Assembly: GCF_964340395.1 (NCBI RefSeq)
Contig: NC_135556.1
Location: forward strand, 19,203,642 to 19,267,641
Direction: 5' to 3'
Origin: Glandiceps talaboti
Lineage: Eukaryota; Hemichordata; Enteropneusta; Spengelidae
DNA length: 64,000 nt
This document shows, piece after piece, positions 1 through 13,400 of the stretch (position 1 is the stretch's first letter; the number at the start of each line of letters is the position of its first letter). The notes beneath the pieces are model-generated. The model worked only from the letters and a program-made list of their open reading frames with translations. It did not search any database and was not told the origin of the DNA. The position numbers and the translations under genes were made by a program.

Positions 1-1
1 C

Positions 2-418
2 GATCTCACTTATCAGTTTGGGTCATGCGGAGAAGACAACGGACAGTTTAAAATGCCTGTACAAGTAACAGCCAGCAAGGGTAGAATCATAATATCCGAC
101 ATCTACCTGCACCGCGTACAAATATTCGATTATTGGGGTAACTTTCTGAAAACGTTCGGATGTGAGGGAACCAAGGAGGGCGAGTTCAGCTATCCCAGAG
201 GACTGTGTACAACTGAGAAAGGCGACATCATAGTAGCAGATGCAAAAAATGACCGAGTACAGCTTTTTGACTCGGATGGTAGATTTATACGAGTACTATT
301 GAGTGAGGCTGATGATATACAGCAACCTTTCGGATTAAACTTAACACGAAATGGTGAGCTGATTGTGGTGAACTATGGTGACAATGATATTCAAGTCTTT
401 GATGGTGCAAAAATATGA
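2..418 (+). CDS. NHL-repeat protein, 3' end (TRIM-NHL-like), partial
   Basis: The frame is open from base 2 of the window to a TGA at 416-418 and gives the last 138 residues of a protein that starts outside the window. It reads as about three tandem NHL repeats. Each has a hydrophobic strand followed by a DRVQLF- or HRVQIF-type strand, a turn such as FDYWGNF or FDSDGRF, then a G-x-F-x-x-P-x-G linker to the next blade (GQFKMPVQV, GEFSYPRGL). The final repeat ends in NDIQVFDG. In TRIM2/3/71-type proteins such repeats form a C-terminal six-bladed beta-propeller that binds RNA or protein partners, and here too the propeller ends the protein. The RING, B-box and filamin parts are not in the window, so TRIM membership is inferred; a plain NHL protein is possible. 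An AATAAA at 418-423 overlaps the stop and is probably too close to act as the poly(A) signal. Confidence 0.75.
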   Translation, partial: DLTYQFGSCGEDNGQFKMPVQVTASKGRIIISDIYLHRVQIFDYWGNFLKTFGCEGTKEGEFSYPRGLCTTEKGDIIVADAKNDRVQLFDSDGRFIRVLLSEADDIQQPFGLNLTRNGELIVVNYGDNDIQVFDGAKI

Positions 419-2070
419 ATAAAAATTTTAACCGTATATTGATATTATGACTTATTTTCTACATATTTGATTGAGATGGTTTGCATCAGAGCTATACAAA
501 ACATTTTATATATACCACAGAAACGGTAATTGTACACTTTTTATTAGAGTAACGCACGTTGGTGTTGAATGATGATTCCAGTCGAACCGTAAGCAGCATG
601 AGACGAAATATTTTGAGGTAGAACTTGAACTTTGATTTTATTCTTAGACAATCAACACTTGTGCCTCAGACCACCAAGGTCTGAAGTTGTGCGGGATAAC
701 ATTGTTGGTAGTCTGTGCATGGATGTATTAGTTCATAGAGATATGAGGGGAGATCTCCCCTTATATATCTCTATTATCAAAGTCGACGTCCAACATACCA
801 TGGAAGTATAACCCACTTCCATGAACATACACTGGGCTCATTTGTGCACTTTCTCTTACATATAAAATTTCTTCCTGCATTAAAGTGGGTTAATGTTGTC
901 ATCTCAGAAGAATACTATTCGCGAAATGCAAAGATTGTTCTAAATATTATTACATGACAGCTGAGAGTTCACTGTGACCTCGCGTCACATCAAAAGTTAG
1001 TAGTTACATGATCTTCCAGCTAGGTGCGGAGATCAGAGGGTACCACATGTAAACGTCGGTGCTAATAATAATCATGGGTGATACTTCCATGTAACAATTG
1101 ATACAATAAGTCTTGCATAGGTAATGAGCGTCCACGAATAATTACAATGATGTCATACATACCTAATGAGCGTCTATGAACACGAAACAAAAATAATGCC
1201 ATACATACCTACTGAGGGTCTAAGAACATGAAACAAAAGAATGCAACAAGCAAAAGAGGGGGGGGGGGGTTACAAACACGGAAGCAAGATGAAACATGTA
1301 TCGAGTAGCACAGACAAGTTAGAATGTGTCATTAGGTAGTTTATTTGCGTTTCAAGGCCTCCGGCCCATTGCAAAGAAGTTACACTTCGAAATGTGAAGT
1401 CAAGACTATTAATTACAGAATATACTCCAATTAAAAGTACAACATAAACTAATTAATTTCTAACAAAGTGTATGTATACAGACTCAGTAGCTATTACACA
1501 AAATAAAACACGTATTTCGTTACTTGTCTGTGCTTTAAAGGACATAAAATGTGACAATGGGATCGAATTGAAAATATTTGCATCAATTGCAAGGAATGAA
1601 ATTTATAAGCAGACTTCGTTCAATCTCGAATAAACCATGGAGATAGGAAGGATATGTGTCTACCTCCATAAACAAACGAATGATATAGCCTACATCCATG
1701 GATTGTTTCTCCAAGCTTCAGTGTTTATGGCGAGGAAATTTGGAAGTAGTAGTTACATATTTTATTGGAATTGGTCACTGGCAAGACAAACCACAGACAG
1801 GTTTGGGTTGACAGAATGTTTGTACACGAAAAGGGACATATACACGTATTGCATTACAGCACTTTCTTCCTTGTCTGTGATTACAGACACTGCAAAAAAT
1901 AATCGCTGTCATACTAGTTTTTCCCAAGTGGCGTTTGTTGATAATTTTTGACACCAGTAAAAGTAGGATCATGAGGGAATCATTAGTATGCATTAATTGG
2001 CCAACCATATGCGACCTTTGTTGTTTAAAATTGTTCTCCAAACAGGAATAGTAAATTATGGAGAGAAAAT
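419..2070. other. gene-free spacer with two short hairpins
   Basis: I see no convincing coding sequence here. Two adjacent inverted repeats stand out. One is at about 735-776, with arms around a GGGGAGATCTCCCC centre. The other is at about 798-822, a CATGGAAGT/ACTTCCATG stem. A run of G lies at about 1258-1270. On the minus strand near 1345-1376 a short stretch reads NGPEALKRK then TAA and AATAAA, like the tail of a retroposon ORF, but it is too short to assign. The open frame at 1637-1951 has no recognisable protein features. Confidence 0.5.
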
Positions 2071-2073
2071 TAA

Positions 2074-2618
<545 letters not shown>

Positions 2619-2652
2619 AATTGTATGTCTTTATAGCATACACAAACCAATC

Positions 2653-2668
2653 GGCCCTTTTCAGGGCC
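2653..2668 (+). terminator. histone 3' stem-loop (SLBP site)
   Basis: GGCCCTTTTCAGGGCC forms the metazoan histone mRNA hairpin: a 6-bp stem and 4-base TTTC loop. It is flanked by CAATC upstream and ACCACA downstream, and starts 35 bases after the H3 stop. It binds SLBP and directs U7-dependent 3' cleavage. Confidence 0.97.
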
Positions 2669-2679
2669 ACCACATTCTC

Positions 2680-2690
2680 CAAGAAGAGAA
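2680..2690 (+). promoter_or_regulatory. histone downstream element (U7 snRNA site)
   Basis: A purine-rich CAAGAAGAGAA follows the stem-loop by 11 bases, the position where U7 snRNA pairs. Cleavage is expected just before it, a few bases past the hairpin. Confidence 0.85.
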
Positions 2691-2884
2691 CTACCGAAAC
2701 CATTCATGTTTGCATCCATCATAGTTTCCTTCACGGTCTACGTTGAGCTTTTAGGTGAGCTACTACCTCTTATGGTTTTCCCAACGGCCGAGTTGTGTAT
2801 AGACGTAGAGTAAAGTTCTATGATTTCTCCGATTTTCAACAAACCTTGCCATTTTTCTCTTACAAACCGCAATCCCCATCTTGT

Positions 2885-2975
2885 TAGGACACTAAGGCTT
2901 AGTGTCCTACAAAATGTTGATAGACCCTACACGTGTATGATCTATGCATAAAGCATACACGAAAAGTAGGGTCTA
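2885..2975. repeat. two adjacent perfect/near-perfect hairpins
   Basis: First, TAGGACACTAAG at 2885-2896 is mirrored exactly by CTTAGTGTCCTA at 2898-2909 with one base between. Second, TAGACCCTAC at 2921-2930 pairs with GTAGGGTCTA at 2966-2975, with an inner CGTGTATG/CATACACG stem. A related AGACCCT/AGGGTCT hairpin occurs in a PPME1 intron at 7180-7220. Confidence 0.75.
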
Positions 2976-4118
2976 TGCTTAATGCTAAGACGTACATTAG
3001 TATATATTTCAAAGAATACATTTTGAGTTTGCTACAAACTTTTTAATTTTCAAATTCAATATTTTTTCAAAGGACAGGCTAGGTTGACTCTATTACATGA
3101 TCAGCAGGATCTGAAATACACGATAAATACAGTATATGTATATTTAAGTCCTGACAGACCTATATTTCTCGCAGTAATTCTAAAATATTGAAAAATAAAC
3201 AAAGCTTTTTGGACAGATGAAAACAGAAATACACATAAATAGACATTTAATAGCCATACTTCAGAAACTTGCTGTTCGCTATTGATGCCAAGACAGCACT
3301 GCAAACTCCAGAGGGTCTATGGTGTACGGTTTATACTATAACATAACATGTAATACCATTTCTAGTCCATTACATTTTTGACATGTGTTCATAATTGAAA
3401 TACTACTCTAAGGAAGATGTTACGAACTGCATGCTGTAGACCTGGAAATTTTCACGAAAGACATATTTTTACTTGTATATGTATATCATCATGACAAAAG
3501 TTACCCATACTTTGATCAGTCTGCATTCAAATGTATATCTGAATTTCATATATGCCCATGTCATTGTCACCATAACATGTTTTGCTCAGAATCAGGAACA
3601 CAGGTAAGCGATGAAGACAGCTCATACAACTTGAACAGGTTTCCACAGGTAAACAAACATTTTACATACAAAATGTACTTTAAAAATCACTATCAAAAAA
3701 ACATTGGATAATCAATGTGTAATATAAATAATTTCCCATGAATAGTGAACAAAATCTATACTGACAGGAGACTTACAGCTCATAAAAAAGGACAAAACAA
3801 GCAACTACAAAATGGCAACCATCATGGCACCAAGATATTCATAACTTGAAGTATGTGTACATAACCATGGATGTATTAGATCTCTCCTAATATATCCATG
3901 ATATAACAAAGATAAAATGACCATTATTCCTGAAAAGTAAAAAAATACATAGATCACACTTAAAGCTGAGAACAGTCTGGGTGTGCAAGTAACAATATAC
4001 CGTAAGATAAACAACGTACACCACAAAAAGATATAAATGTCTGTTACTTCTGTAGTATGTAAAATAATGAACTACAAAAAAGGCAAGTTTTTCATCCAAG
4101 TTTTTGACACTCATTACA

Positions 4119-4740
4119 TTAAAGGTGCACTAGCTATAACTGGAGTATATTTTTTTTCGATGAGACAACCAGCAATTATTCATTACAAAATCATTAAAGT
4201 ACCAATACTTAGACATTGTACCTGTCAATTAGAGGTCTATTTTATCTATCAATAGTACAGGAACAGGTTGACATTATGATTGCACAGGGTCACTCAAATA
4301 GACCTTTCAAAAATTTGCCACGGTGGTGCTCTACTCCTGTCTGTGTGTACCTTGGGGGTATACATGGTATGGGTTACTCAGTTAATCATAGAGCACTGCT
4401 GCTCTCCTCGATGTCTGAACAATATGAAAAACATCCCCGATTGGCAGTGGTTTACACTTCTACAGAATACCAAGGGACAAAGCTCTTCAGAAACAGTACT
4501 ATGAGGTGATGATACCACCAATTTGAGTGAGGGCGCTATATTCTCAATTTCCTGTTTGCAGTCTGGAATGGCCTATTTGAGTGCAGACCCAAAAATCAGT
4601 TTGATTGGATTTATTGCAGTATTATGTTATGTATACAGCTACACAAATATATTTACCCACAGGTTCAGGGTGTACGATAATATGAGCAAGTCATTACCTA
4701 ACTAAATAGTTTCAAAAAGTATTTCAGATGCAGCTTTTAA
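4119..4740 (+). mobile_element. TTAA-flanked non-autonomous DNA element (piggyBac-like MITE), long copy
   Basis: The left end reads TTAA then AGGTGCACTAGCTATAACT; the right end reads CAGATGCAGCTTTTAA. Both ends match the element at 11819-12198 in inverted orientation, including the internal stretches GAGACAACC near the left end and TACAGCTACACAAAT near the right end. This copy is about 240 bases longer in the middle, with extra inverted repeats around 4230-4420. No transposase is visible. The piggyBac assignment rests only on TTAA flanks. Confidence 0.6.
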
Positions 4741-6787
4741 TTCTTTCACAAATGATTTTTCTTAAAAAATGGATTTCAAGGAAATTCTAGCAATGTAATT
4801 TGGCTATAGGTCACATGCATAATTATTATTATCAAACACTTGTAATAAATTCTGTACATACATTTACAATGTACTAGTAGCAATGATCTTTGTGCAACAT
4901 TTAAATGAAATCAATCAATGCATACCAGAGAATCAGCTGTCCACTGATCACTTTGGACTTGTGTGCATAAACAAAAAAAGGTATACATGACTTTAGGATA
5001 TGATTAAATTTATATGGCATGCCCATCAGGGTTATTTAACAAAACATGCTGAAAACAGCATGTTAACCTTATGTTATGTCACAAGTGTACCAAACTTTAC
5101 AGTCAAATTTACCATTCATTTAATACATGTACATACTGGATATGATCATAGATTCTATCTCGATCAGACACATCTCCACTTTCAAACACTATACATGCAA
5201 ATACAAGAGGGTTGTGGCATCCATTCACATTCATTAACATCCTGTAACTCTTTAACAAATCAAGGTGCAATGACATGGTAACGACATGTAGTGTTGTTCA
5301 TTCCACAAATGGTCATGAAGTGCCGAATGACGTTGATCATATGAATCGAGTGTGCTGGTGTTCATGCTCTATGGAAATTTCCATTCTGTGACAGTCACAC
5401 GATCCTCTGTATCTGGTCCAAGTACCGTAGATACAATGTACTGAAATGACTCGTTTTATTCAGTATGAATTCTTCATGCTGTTAATTTATATATGCTAGC
5501 ATGCTGGCATTGGTCTGTAACAAAATATATAAACAGGCTGTGTTAGTTTTATTCAGTGAATATTTGTCATAGAAGTTACTTTAAAGGATATCCCACTTTG
5601 AATCAATAGTTTACCTAGAGTTCGCACTAGCCTAGATCCTTTACGATGGCTGATTTCAACTAACATCGTTCCACAGAGTCTTAGCCTTATGTTTTCCATA
5701 GATAACTTTAAAGCATCAGCTAGAAAACCAGCTGCAAATTCTTACTGGAGCTTAAATCTACCCACTGTGTCAGATGACGTCAATGGCGTCACCACATGAT
5801 CAGAATCAACAAGGAGAGTGAGTTTGAGTTTGACTAGGTCTAAAAATGTGAGTAATATAATTTGTAATTACTTCATTTTCTGCATAAATTGTACTGCATA
5901 GCCCCTCACAAACCTGCCCGCCCAATATATATGTACCTATTTTTGAATATCACAGACACAATTGTCTTGCAAATGGCATGAATGTGATAACTTGTCTTGA
6001 AGAATTGAAAGAAGGTTAACACAAACATGCATTACACATATTTTGAATCTCAATAAAAAAGTTTCATTTTTTCATCACTACCGATAACAAAGTGCAAACC
6101 TAATTTATTGAAACTGAAGGTACCATAGGGACTTTGTTAGTGGGAATGTGAATAAAAAAATGATTCATTTATAATTTCAAGTAAATAAAATTAATATAAA
6201 AATGTAAATATTTCTTACATAATCTAAGAGAAAATAGTTTGGCAGTTTAACTTGATGGCATTCATGTGATTTTTTGAAGTACATCACATATTCTTATTCT
6301 GATCTATTTATAGCATATTACAATACTTTAGCAACTTTAATGGCATTCATCTAGGCCTCAAACAGCATAAAAATACCCATGGTTACTGGGGAAGTCCACT
6401 TCAGGAAATAAAGGTATTTTCAAAATTAATTTTCATTCCCTTGAAACGTGACAAATGTAAGCTACAAATAACGTTACTGTATGTATTTCCCTAAAAATGG
6501 CTTATAAAATGTATTAACCTCTAAATAAACACATTTCAGTTAATAGTTTTACAAAAAATCAAAATTTCAAAGATTGCAAATTGATATAAAAATTGTAACA
6601 AAATGATTTCTAGGACATTTTTGTCCAAATTTGAAATAGTCAAAATATTTGTAGGAAATCATGACATTCTTTCTGTCATGAATGATAATCTTTTCTCTAA
6701 TTCTTAGAAATACTCTTATAAAGTGTGTGTGCACATGTAAAATGACATTACATAAATTAAAGAGTAGTGTTTATATTATATTCGTTA

Positions 6788-7435
6788 TTATATTAATTTT
6801 TCTATGACAGGTAAGGCAAGGCCTGGTACAAACCTTCTGAAATTGGCAGTTGGTTCAGCAAACTTATGTCTCACCATGTAAGCTGCTAGGGCTTCTGCTA
6901 CCTGTTTATACAAAACAATAATCAAAATAGAACCACAGTAGTTACTTGTTTGTACTAATTGAACACAGAAAGCAACCAATTTGTTTCCCACCTAAGTGGA
7001 AGGTGATGATGTTTGCCAGCACCCTGACCCTCCTGTTGTTAACAGGTGGTGAATCACCATGGGTAATTACTAGTAATTGTTTGCAACCTTTTGGCATAAT
7101 TGTCTTATAAGCTGATATGCTGCAGTTTACTGGTGTATTTTGGGTGTTTTTAGTGAAAAAACCTTTGCATGTGAGTTACACCATAGACCCTCCACCAAGT
7201 GGAGGTGCAGGGTCTATGGTTACACATATGGATAAAGTGATTTACCTTATCTGGTGCATCTTCATGCACAGCATGGCCACATTGTGGTAATACTTGCATC
7301 TGAAATTTCCCCTGCATTTGACCAATAGTCAATTCTTTATCTAACCTGTCCACACCTAGAAATAAAATGATTGGCTTAGGCCATAAGATCACTTGCACAG
7401 AAATGAGCCATTACTAGACATGGATGGATGTGTGC

Positions 7436-7469
<34 letters not shown>

Positions 7470-10400
7470 ATGCGCGCATGCATTTGAATGTGTGCATATG
7501 TATGTGTGTGCATGCATGCATGTATATTTGTGTGTTGTGGGAATGTATATATTATTTTGCATTTTAGATATAAAATGAAAAGCAATTTGATACTCAAATG
7601 TACACATTATGATTTCACTTTTGAATTCAAGCAACAATTTTCAAACATATAAAATTAGATGACCAAAAAAACACAGAGTTCACTGTGACAACAGGACAAT
7701 AAAATTTGAGGGACACTCAGCTGGTTGAAATGACTGAACAATTCAAGATAATGAAAGTTCAGATTATTAATACTTTACTTTATGAGTTAGCATACCAATG
7801 ACTTACCTGCTAATAGAAGCATCTTTGGTACGTTACATGAGAGAAATAGTGAAGACAAACCCTGGAACCAACCTGATAAAATATACATGGAATTATATTA
7901 GTAGTACTTTCCTACATTCTTGTATGGGGTTAACTCATATCTAGTCCTATGCAGTCATTGGTGGTGTTCTGATACTATCTGCTACACACATGAATCTGAT
8001 TGGTTGCAACTAATTTTAGGTGGAATACAGAGATCCCAAAGTAAATACACACTCATGAATGTAGCAAAGGGCATTACAGTGCAAACTGTGACTATAATGT
8101 AGCCTAGGCGGAAGGCTGAAATGTCTATGCTTTGATTTATTTCACATCATCTCCAACCAACAATAGATGGCTCAGTTAAATATTAAACATAGTCTGAGAT
8201 ATCCATAGAACTGAAGCAGGTTACAGATATTAGCATCTCAGTCTTCATATCACCCTTTCAACTGATAACAATTATATACCGCCTCTATCCTCATAGCTCA
8301 GTAAAAATCAATGACAGGTATATTCATAAATTGAAGAAAGTTTACTTACCTAGCCAATGCTTTTCTGTTTTTGCTAAATTTATCCTCCATGTATACATCG
8401 TTGATGATTCCTACAGAATTGACAATGATTCAGTCAGTGTTGAAATACCTGGCTTTGTATTGTGTACATATATGTCATCTCTTGCTGATTATGTGAATGG
8501 TCACTTATTACTCCCTTTCAGTATGAGATTCGATATGTGAAGTCTGCTTATATAGCAATACTTGGGGTAAATCACAAAAACTAAAGAACATTTAGGGGCA
8601 AATTCAACACTTGCAAAAATGTGTAAAAGAGTGGACTGATTTATAACAGATACACATTTTTATTCAAGCAAGGGAGTTAGACTTTCTAGCTTAACCCCAA
8701 TTTGTATCATGAAGTGCAATGGGACAATATTTTACACTTGCCCCTGGTAAAATACTCTGTATCCATATAAGAATTTTAAACTAAGCTTACTGACTCATAA
8801 AAGGGTAATTTGCATAACAATACTGACACACCATCAACCAATCATAGGCTGCGGGGGTCAAGAGGTTACCAGCTAAATCATTATGCAATGACATTCCTCC
8901 TTTCTCTGAGTACGATATATTTACATTTGGGGGTACATACATATTAATAACATAACCCCTATATGGCCTAATAATGGTTGGCTTGGTATACAGAAATTTT
9001 TCTTGCTTGTGATATGTAGTATTCTGCTGCATCATAGCATAAGCAATACACTGCATCACTTGCAAAATAACTTCTGTACACACTCTACCATCCATTGTGA
9101 GGCAGTAAGGTTCTGTCATATTATGGGATGTACAAAAGATTAGTAGTGCAAAGTACATTGCAGATAAATGAATAAAGTCTAGTGTTTACCTCTGTTGGTT
9201 TATGTTTTTTATTTTGTTGTTTTTCTTGTTGTTTCTCTTCTTGTTTATTTTCAGTAGTCTTATCAGTACTCTGTTCTCCTTCTTCATCTTCTTCTTCTAG
9301 TATAGCATTACCAGCTGCTTCTAGACGATGGCCATCACTGGATTGCACTTCCTCTAGTGATGGCGTTTCATTGGAATCTATCCTGTCAATGGGTAAAATG
9401 AAAGAGTCTCAATATTTGTTTCCGTCAATAGAATTTGGGTAAGACAAAGGGAAGAAAACCCATTTTACTAATTGGAAACAAAATTAGAGGACTCAAATCA
9501 ACCTAATTAAGTCTAGAAAACCACTAAAATAAAGCAGGTATGTAACATAGCTGTAACAGTGCTCTCAGCATCAACGTCACAGTGTGGTAACCACTGCCAT
9601 GTAACTGGTCTGTTCCTACAACACTGTTACAGCAATGTAACATTACTATCAGTGTGTCAACTATGGAGCATTGATGTTAAAGGGCTGACCCAACAGACAA
9701 CTTACATAGCTGTTATAGTGTTGTAACTGCACGTTTACCAGGTATGTAACAGCAGTGTAGACATTTGTCTGTGTAACTATATAAAAAGACAATGAAACAA
9801 GCTTGGTGATGCGTTTTCCCCATCTCTTAAAACTATGAAAAATGTCTCTTTTGTAGTGCATGTACAGAATATTCATAATCATCTGAGTTCCATTCTCAAC
9901 AATTTGGCTAGTGAGTATAATTTGTAGATGATCAATAAATCTATGCTACTGTCATTTCACTTGATGTAAGCAATTTCTCATTACCTTCTTAATTGTCCAA
10001 TCATTGATACTTTGGCTGACTCAAGATTTCTTATCTGTCCACTTTTCATACTGAAAGGAAGAAGACATATATTCACAAATAAATAACAAATCTTCAGAGA
10101 AGATGCAGTTTCCCTAAATTACTTTATTTTGGGGTGGCTAATGGAGGAAATGCATTTAGCACTTAATTGTCTGTGTCCTTTGGTTCCAGAGAAATAGTAC
10201 AAATGTTGGACTTTGACAACAAGTATGGCCACCACTTGGTACAAAGTTACATCAACACACACATGACATATAGGTGTTTATTCTTTGTTCTGTATCACCT
10301 TAATATAGGCAAGAACTACAACACAGAAATGATGTGTCTTCTTCTACACTTATAGCCTGGTTATGAGGGCACTAGTAGATGTCTATTACCCTAGGGAAAT

Positions 10401-13400
10401 ACTAGTAGTAGCTACACACCAGCGTGATGGGTAATATGACATCTACTAGTAGTACTAGTGCCTGAATAAGGCCAGGCAATAAGTGTTTTACAACACATCA
10501 TATTCTCAGGCACATATTCTTTTCATTGTTAAAGCAAATCACCGAAAAGACTCCCGTGCTAGATGACTACTGCGCCCTATGGAAAATACAATACTAATAA
10601 TGTCTGATTATGCAAATTGACTATGGGTCACTATTCCATACCACATGACATGATCAAAGCCAATCACTGAAGACTGCATGAAAAGTGATGTGTCTTTATT
10701 TAAATATAAAAAGTTTTGGCCTACCTCCATTCAATGGCATTTTCTAGACTCTTAAACTGATGAGGCCTACTACTGAGAAAGTTCTGCATACTATGAAGGG
10801 ATTCTAATGCTGTACCTGTACAAGTCAAAACAGAACATTGCATAGCATATAAACAGTCAGTACAAAATGCTATGTCAGGGCGCCCTCATACATCGGCCAA
10901 CCCCCTTCACAAACAATGAACATTACATAGCATATAAACAGTCAGTACGATATGCCATGTCAAGGCGCCCTCATACAACGGCCAACACTTTTTACATACA
11001 TTAAATGAACATTGCATCGCATTATTTAGTCAGTAAGATACACCATGTCAGAGCGCCCTCATACATCAGCCAACACCTTTCACATATACTATAACAACAT
11101 TAGATACCACTGTATGAGTCTGTAAAGTACCCTGTGTTGCGGCTCCCTCGCACATTGACATGCCCCTTGGCGTGATAGCTGACAGCTGACAATGTGGCAC
11201 AACTGTTGTATTATACTGATAACATGTAATAGCATATCATTGAGTTACCAGATAATTACATATAATGTGGCAGAATTTAGAGTATGTAGTATATCTGCTT
11301 GCTCAGTGAAATGAAATAAATACTACTGCTGAATTTATTTGAATCACACGTCACAATATGATGAAAAGCCTTCTGAGATGTGAAACTATTTGGAGATTCA
11401 AGCATGGTCCCTACATGTGTAGAGTCTATGATTCAAGTTGTTTTTGCACTTGTCTTCTGCATATTAAATGAATATTATAAATGACAATATATTTGTATGA
11501 CACTAATCATATCTTAAATACTGTGAAAATGAAAAAAAAGTGACGTACCTTCCACCACATCAATTACTACCATACCAATTAATGATGGTATTAAGTCCTT
11601 ATTAGCTGTGTGGACAGCAATAGCACCTCCCATGCTACATGTGGGGAGAACAAAAGTAATGCAGTGGAATTAGAACTGCTGGGCATCTATTTGACAAATC
11701 GTCGGACTGAGAACAATTCCCTGAGGAAATTCATTCCAGTCAACGACTAATAATTATAATACTGTTGACCCAATTAACAATTTATTTACATTTACCTTCT
11801 TGTGTTACTTAACTTCTTTTAAAGCTCCACTAGCTGCAACTACATTTTTTGAAAGTTAAGCTAGATTTCATGACTTACTAACTTACTCGTAATATTGTAT
11901 ACCCTCAACATTAATGATTATTGAATTACTTATGGGTAAATAAGTGCATTTGTGTAGCTATACACGTAATATGGTGTAATAAATTCAATCAAATTGAATT
12001 TTTGGTCCGCACCCAAAATTCAATGCCCCAATGCAATGTCAATTTTAACCTGTTACTGTAATACTTATGGATACACTTGACCCCTAATTTACACGAACAA
12101 TGTATAAATATTGGTACACATGTATTTCAACAATTTTCAGTCACTATATTGTTGGTTGTCTGATCAAAAAAGCTTATAGTTATAGCTAGCAGCTTTAATG
12201 TTTCTATGTTATGATTGTTCAGCCGGATATTGTAAGTGAAAACATTCAACATACATTCACTCTACTAATTCACATCACATACTTTAAAAGATAAGAGAAA
12301 ACAAAGATTCAATGCTACCTCATTTAGAAACGTCAAGACTCATTTCAATAAGCTATTTACACATCAACAATCAGATATACACCAGATTGAAAATGAATTC
12401 ACGTTAACATATCAATTGTACAAAATCAGTGAAAATACAACCAATATATTCCACACAATTGATGTGCAATTATACGGTACTTGTTATATTATTATGATTG
12501 AAAGTATTTAACAATAACTTAAAAAGGTATTCAAGAGTTTGTAGAAGTTGTGACGTTATAAAATTACAACCCTAAAATGTATAGCCATTATATAATTAAA
12601 TGACTGCAGTTTTGAAAAAAAAAGTTAGCTGGAAATAATCTGAACAACTCACTGCTATGAATAAATTACACATTTATATCATACAAATTTAAATGAAATT
12701 TTAGTCAAATAAGAAAACATAACTATACCTATGTCCTACTAAAATAACTGGCGGAACATCATCACCATAGAAACCATGGAGTACCTTGGATATATCACTA
12801 AAATAGAACAAAATGGAAACGAAAAACAGAATAAGTAAATCAGTTCAAAGTACAGATATGTGAAGGAAGTTTGACATAATACATGTACGTACTGGGATTG
12901 AATTGCCCCCAAGTCACTCTTGGGAATGATTTCCTTTAGCAGGAAAATACATGAGTGATGACTCACAGTATGCCCACTGTATATATCATGTATCATGTCA
13001 ACTTTCGAGACATACACTGGAAATATATATACCATGACTGAAATACTTTGCTGACAACTAATTCATCCAGCACTGCAATGAAATTCTAAGCTTACCTCAC
13101 TACTTATTATCTGTTATTTCTAAAGTTGTCAGTGAATGAAGGGGAAACATTCAATTTATAATTACCGGTATATTCAAAATGGGGTTAGAATTTTCTAAAT
13201 TGATTTTTCTGTCACTTTTTCAGCAAATTCTTGTGTAGTGTAATATAAATGAACTGGTTCACTTAATTAAAAAAAAATATTATTCAGACTGCAGCCTGAC
13301 TATGGTCAAAAAGTAGGAGCTGTAAAATTTCCTTTTCTCGATTAACAGGGTTCCAAAACATTGGTCAAACTACAGCGAATGCAAGACATCAACAACAACA

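Larger units (their letters stand above)
2691..6787. other. gene-free spacer between H3 and PPME1
   Basis: No gene is visible on either strand. It contains two hairpins just after H3 (2885-2909, 2921-2975), a hairpin at about 3866-3902 (CATGGATGTATTAG arms) and the TTAA-flanked element at 4119-4740. Its right part must include the PPME1 3' UTR, but I could not fix a minus-strand poly(A) signal. Confidence 0.5.

Noticed and set aside
1345-1376. Minus-strand NGPEALKRK-stop as a LINE 3' end
   Set aside because: Only about a dozen codons and no further retroposon sequence next to it; left as a note.
1637-1951. Open frame of 104 codons upstream of H3
   Set aside because: No domain, signal peptide, start context or splice partners; composition is like the surrounding spacer.
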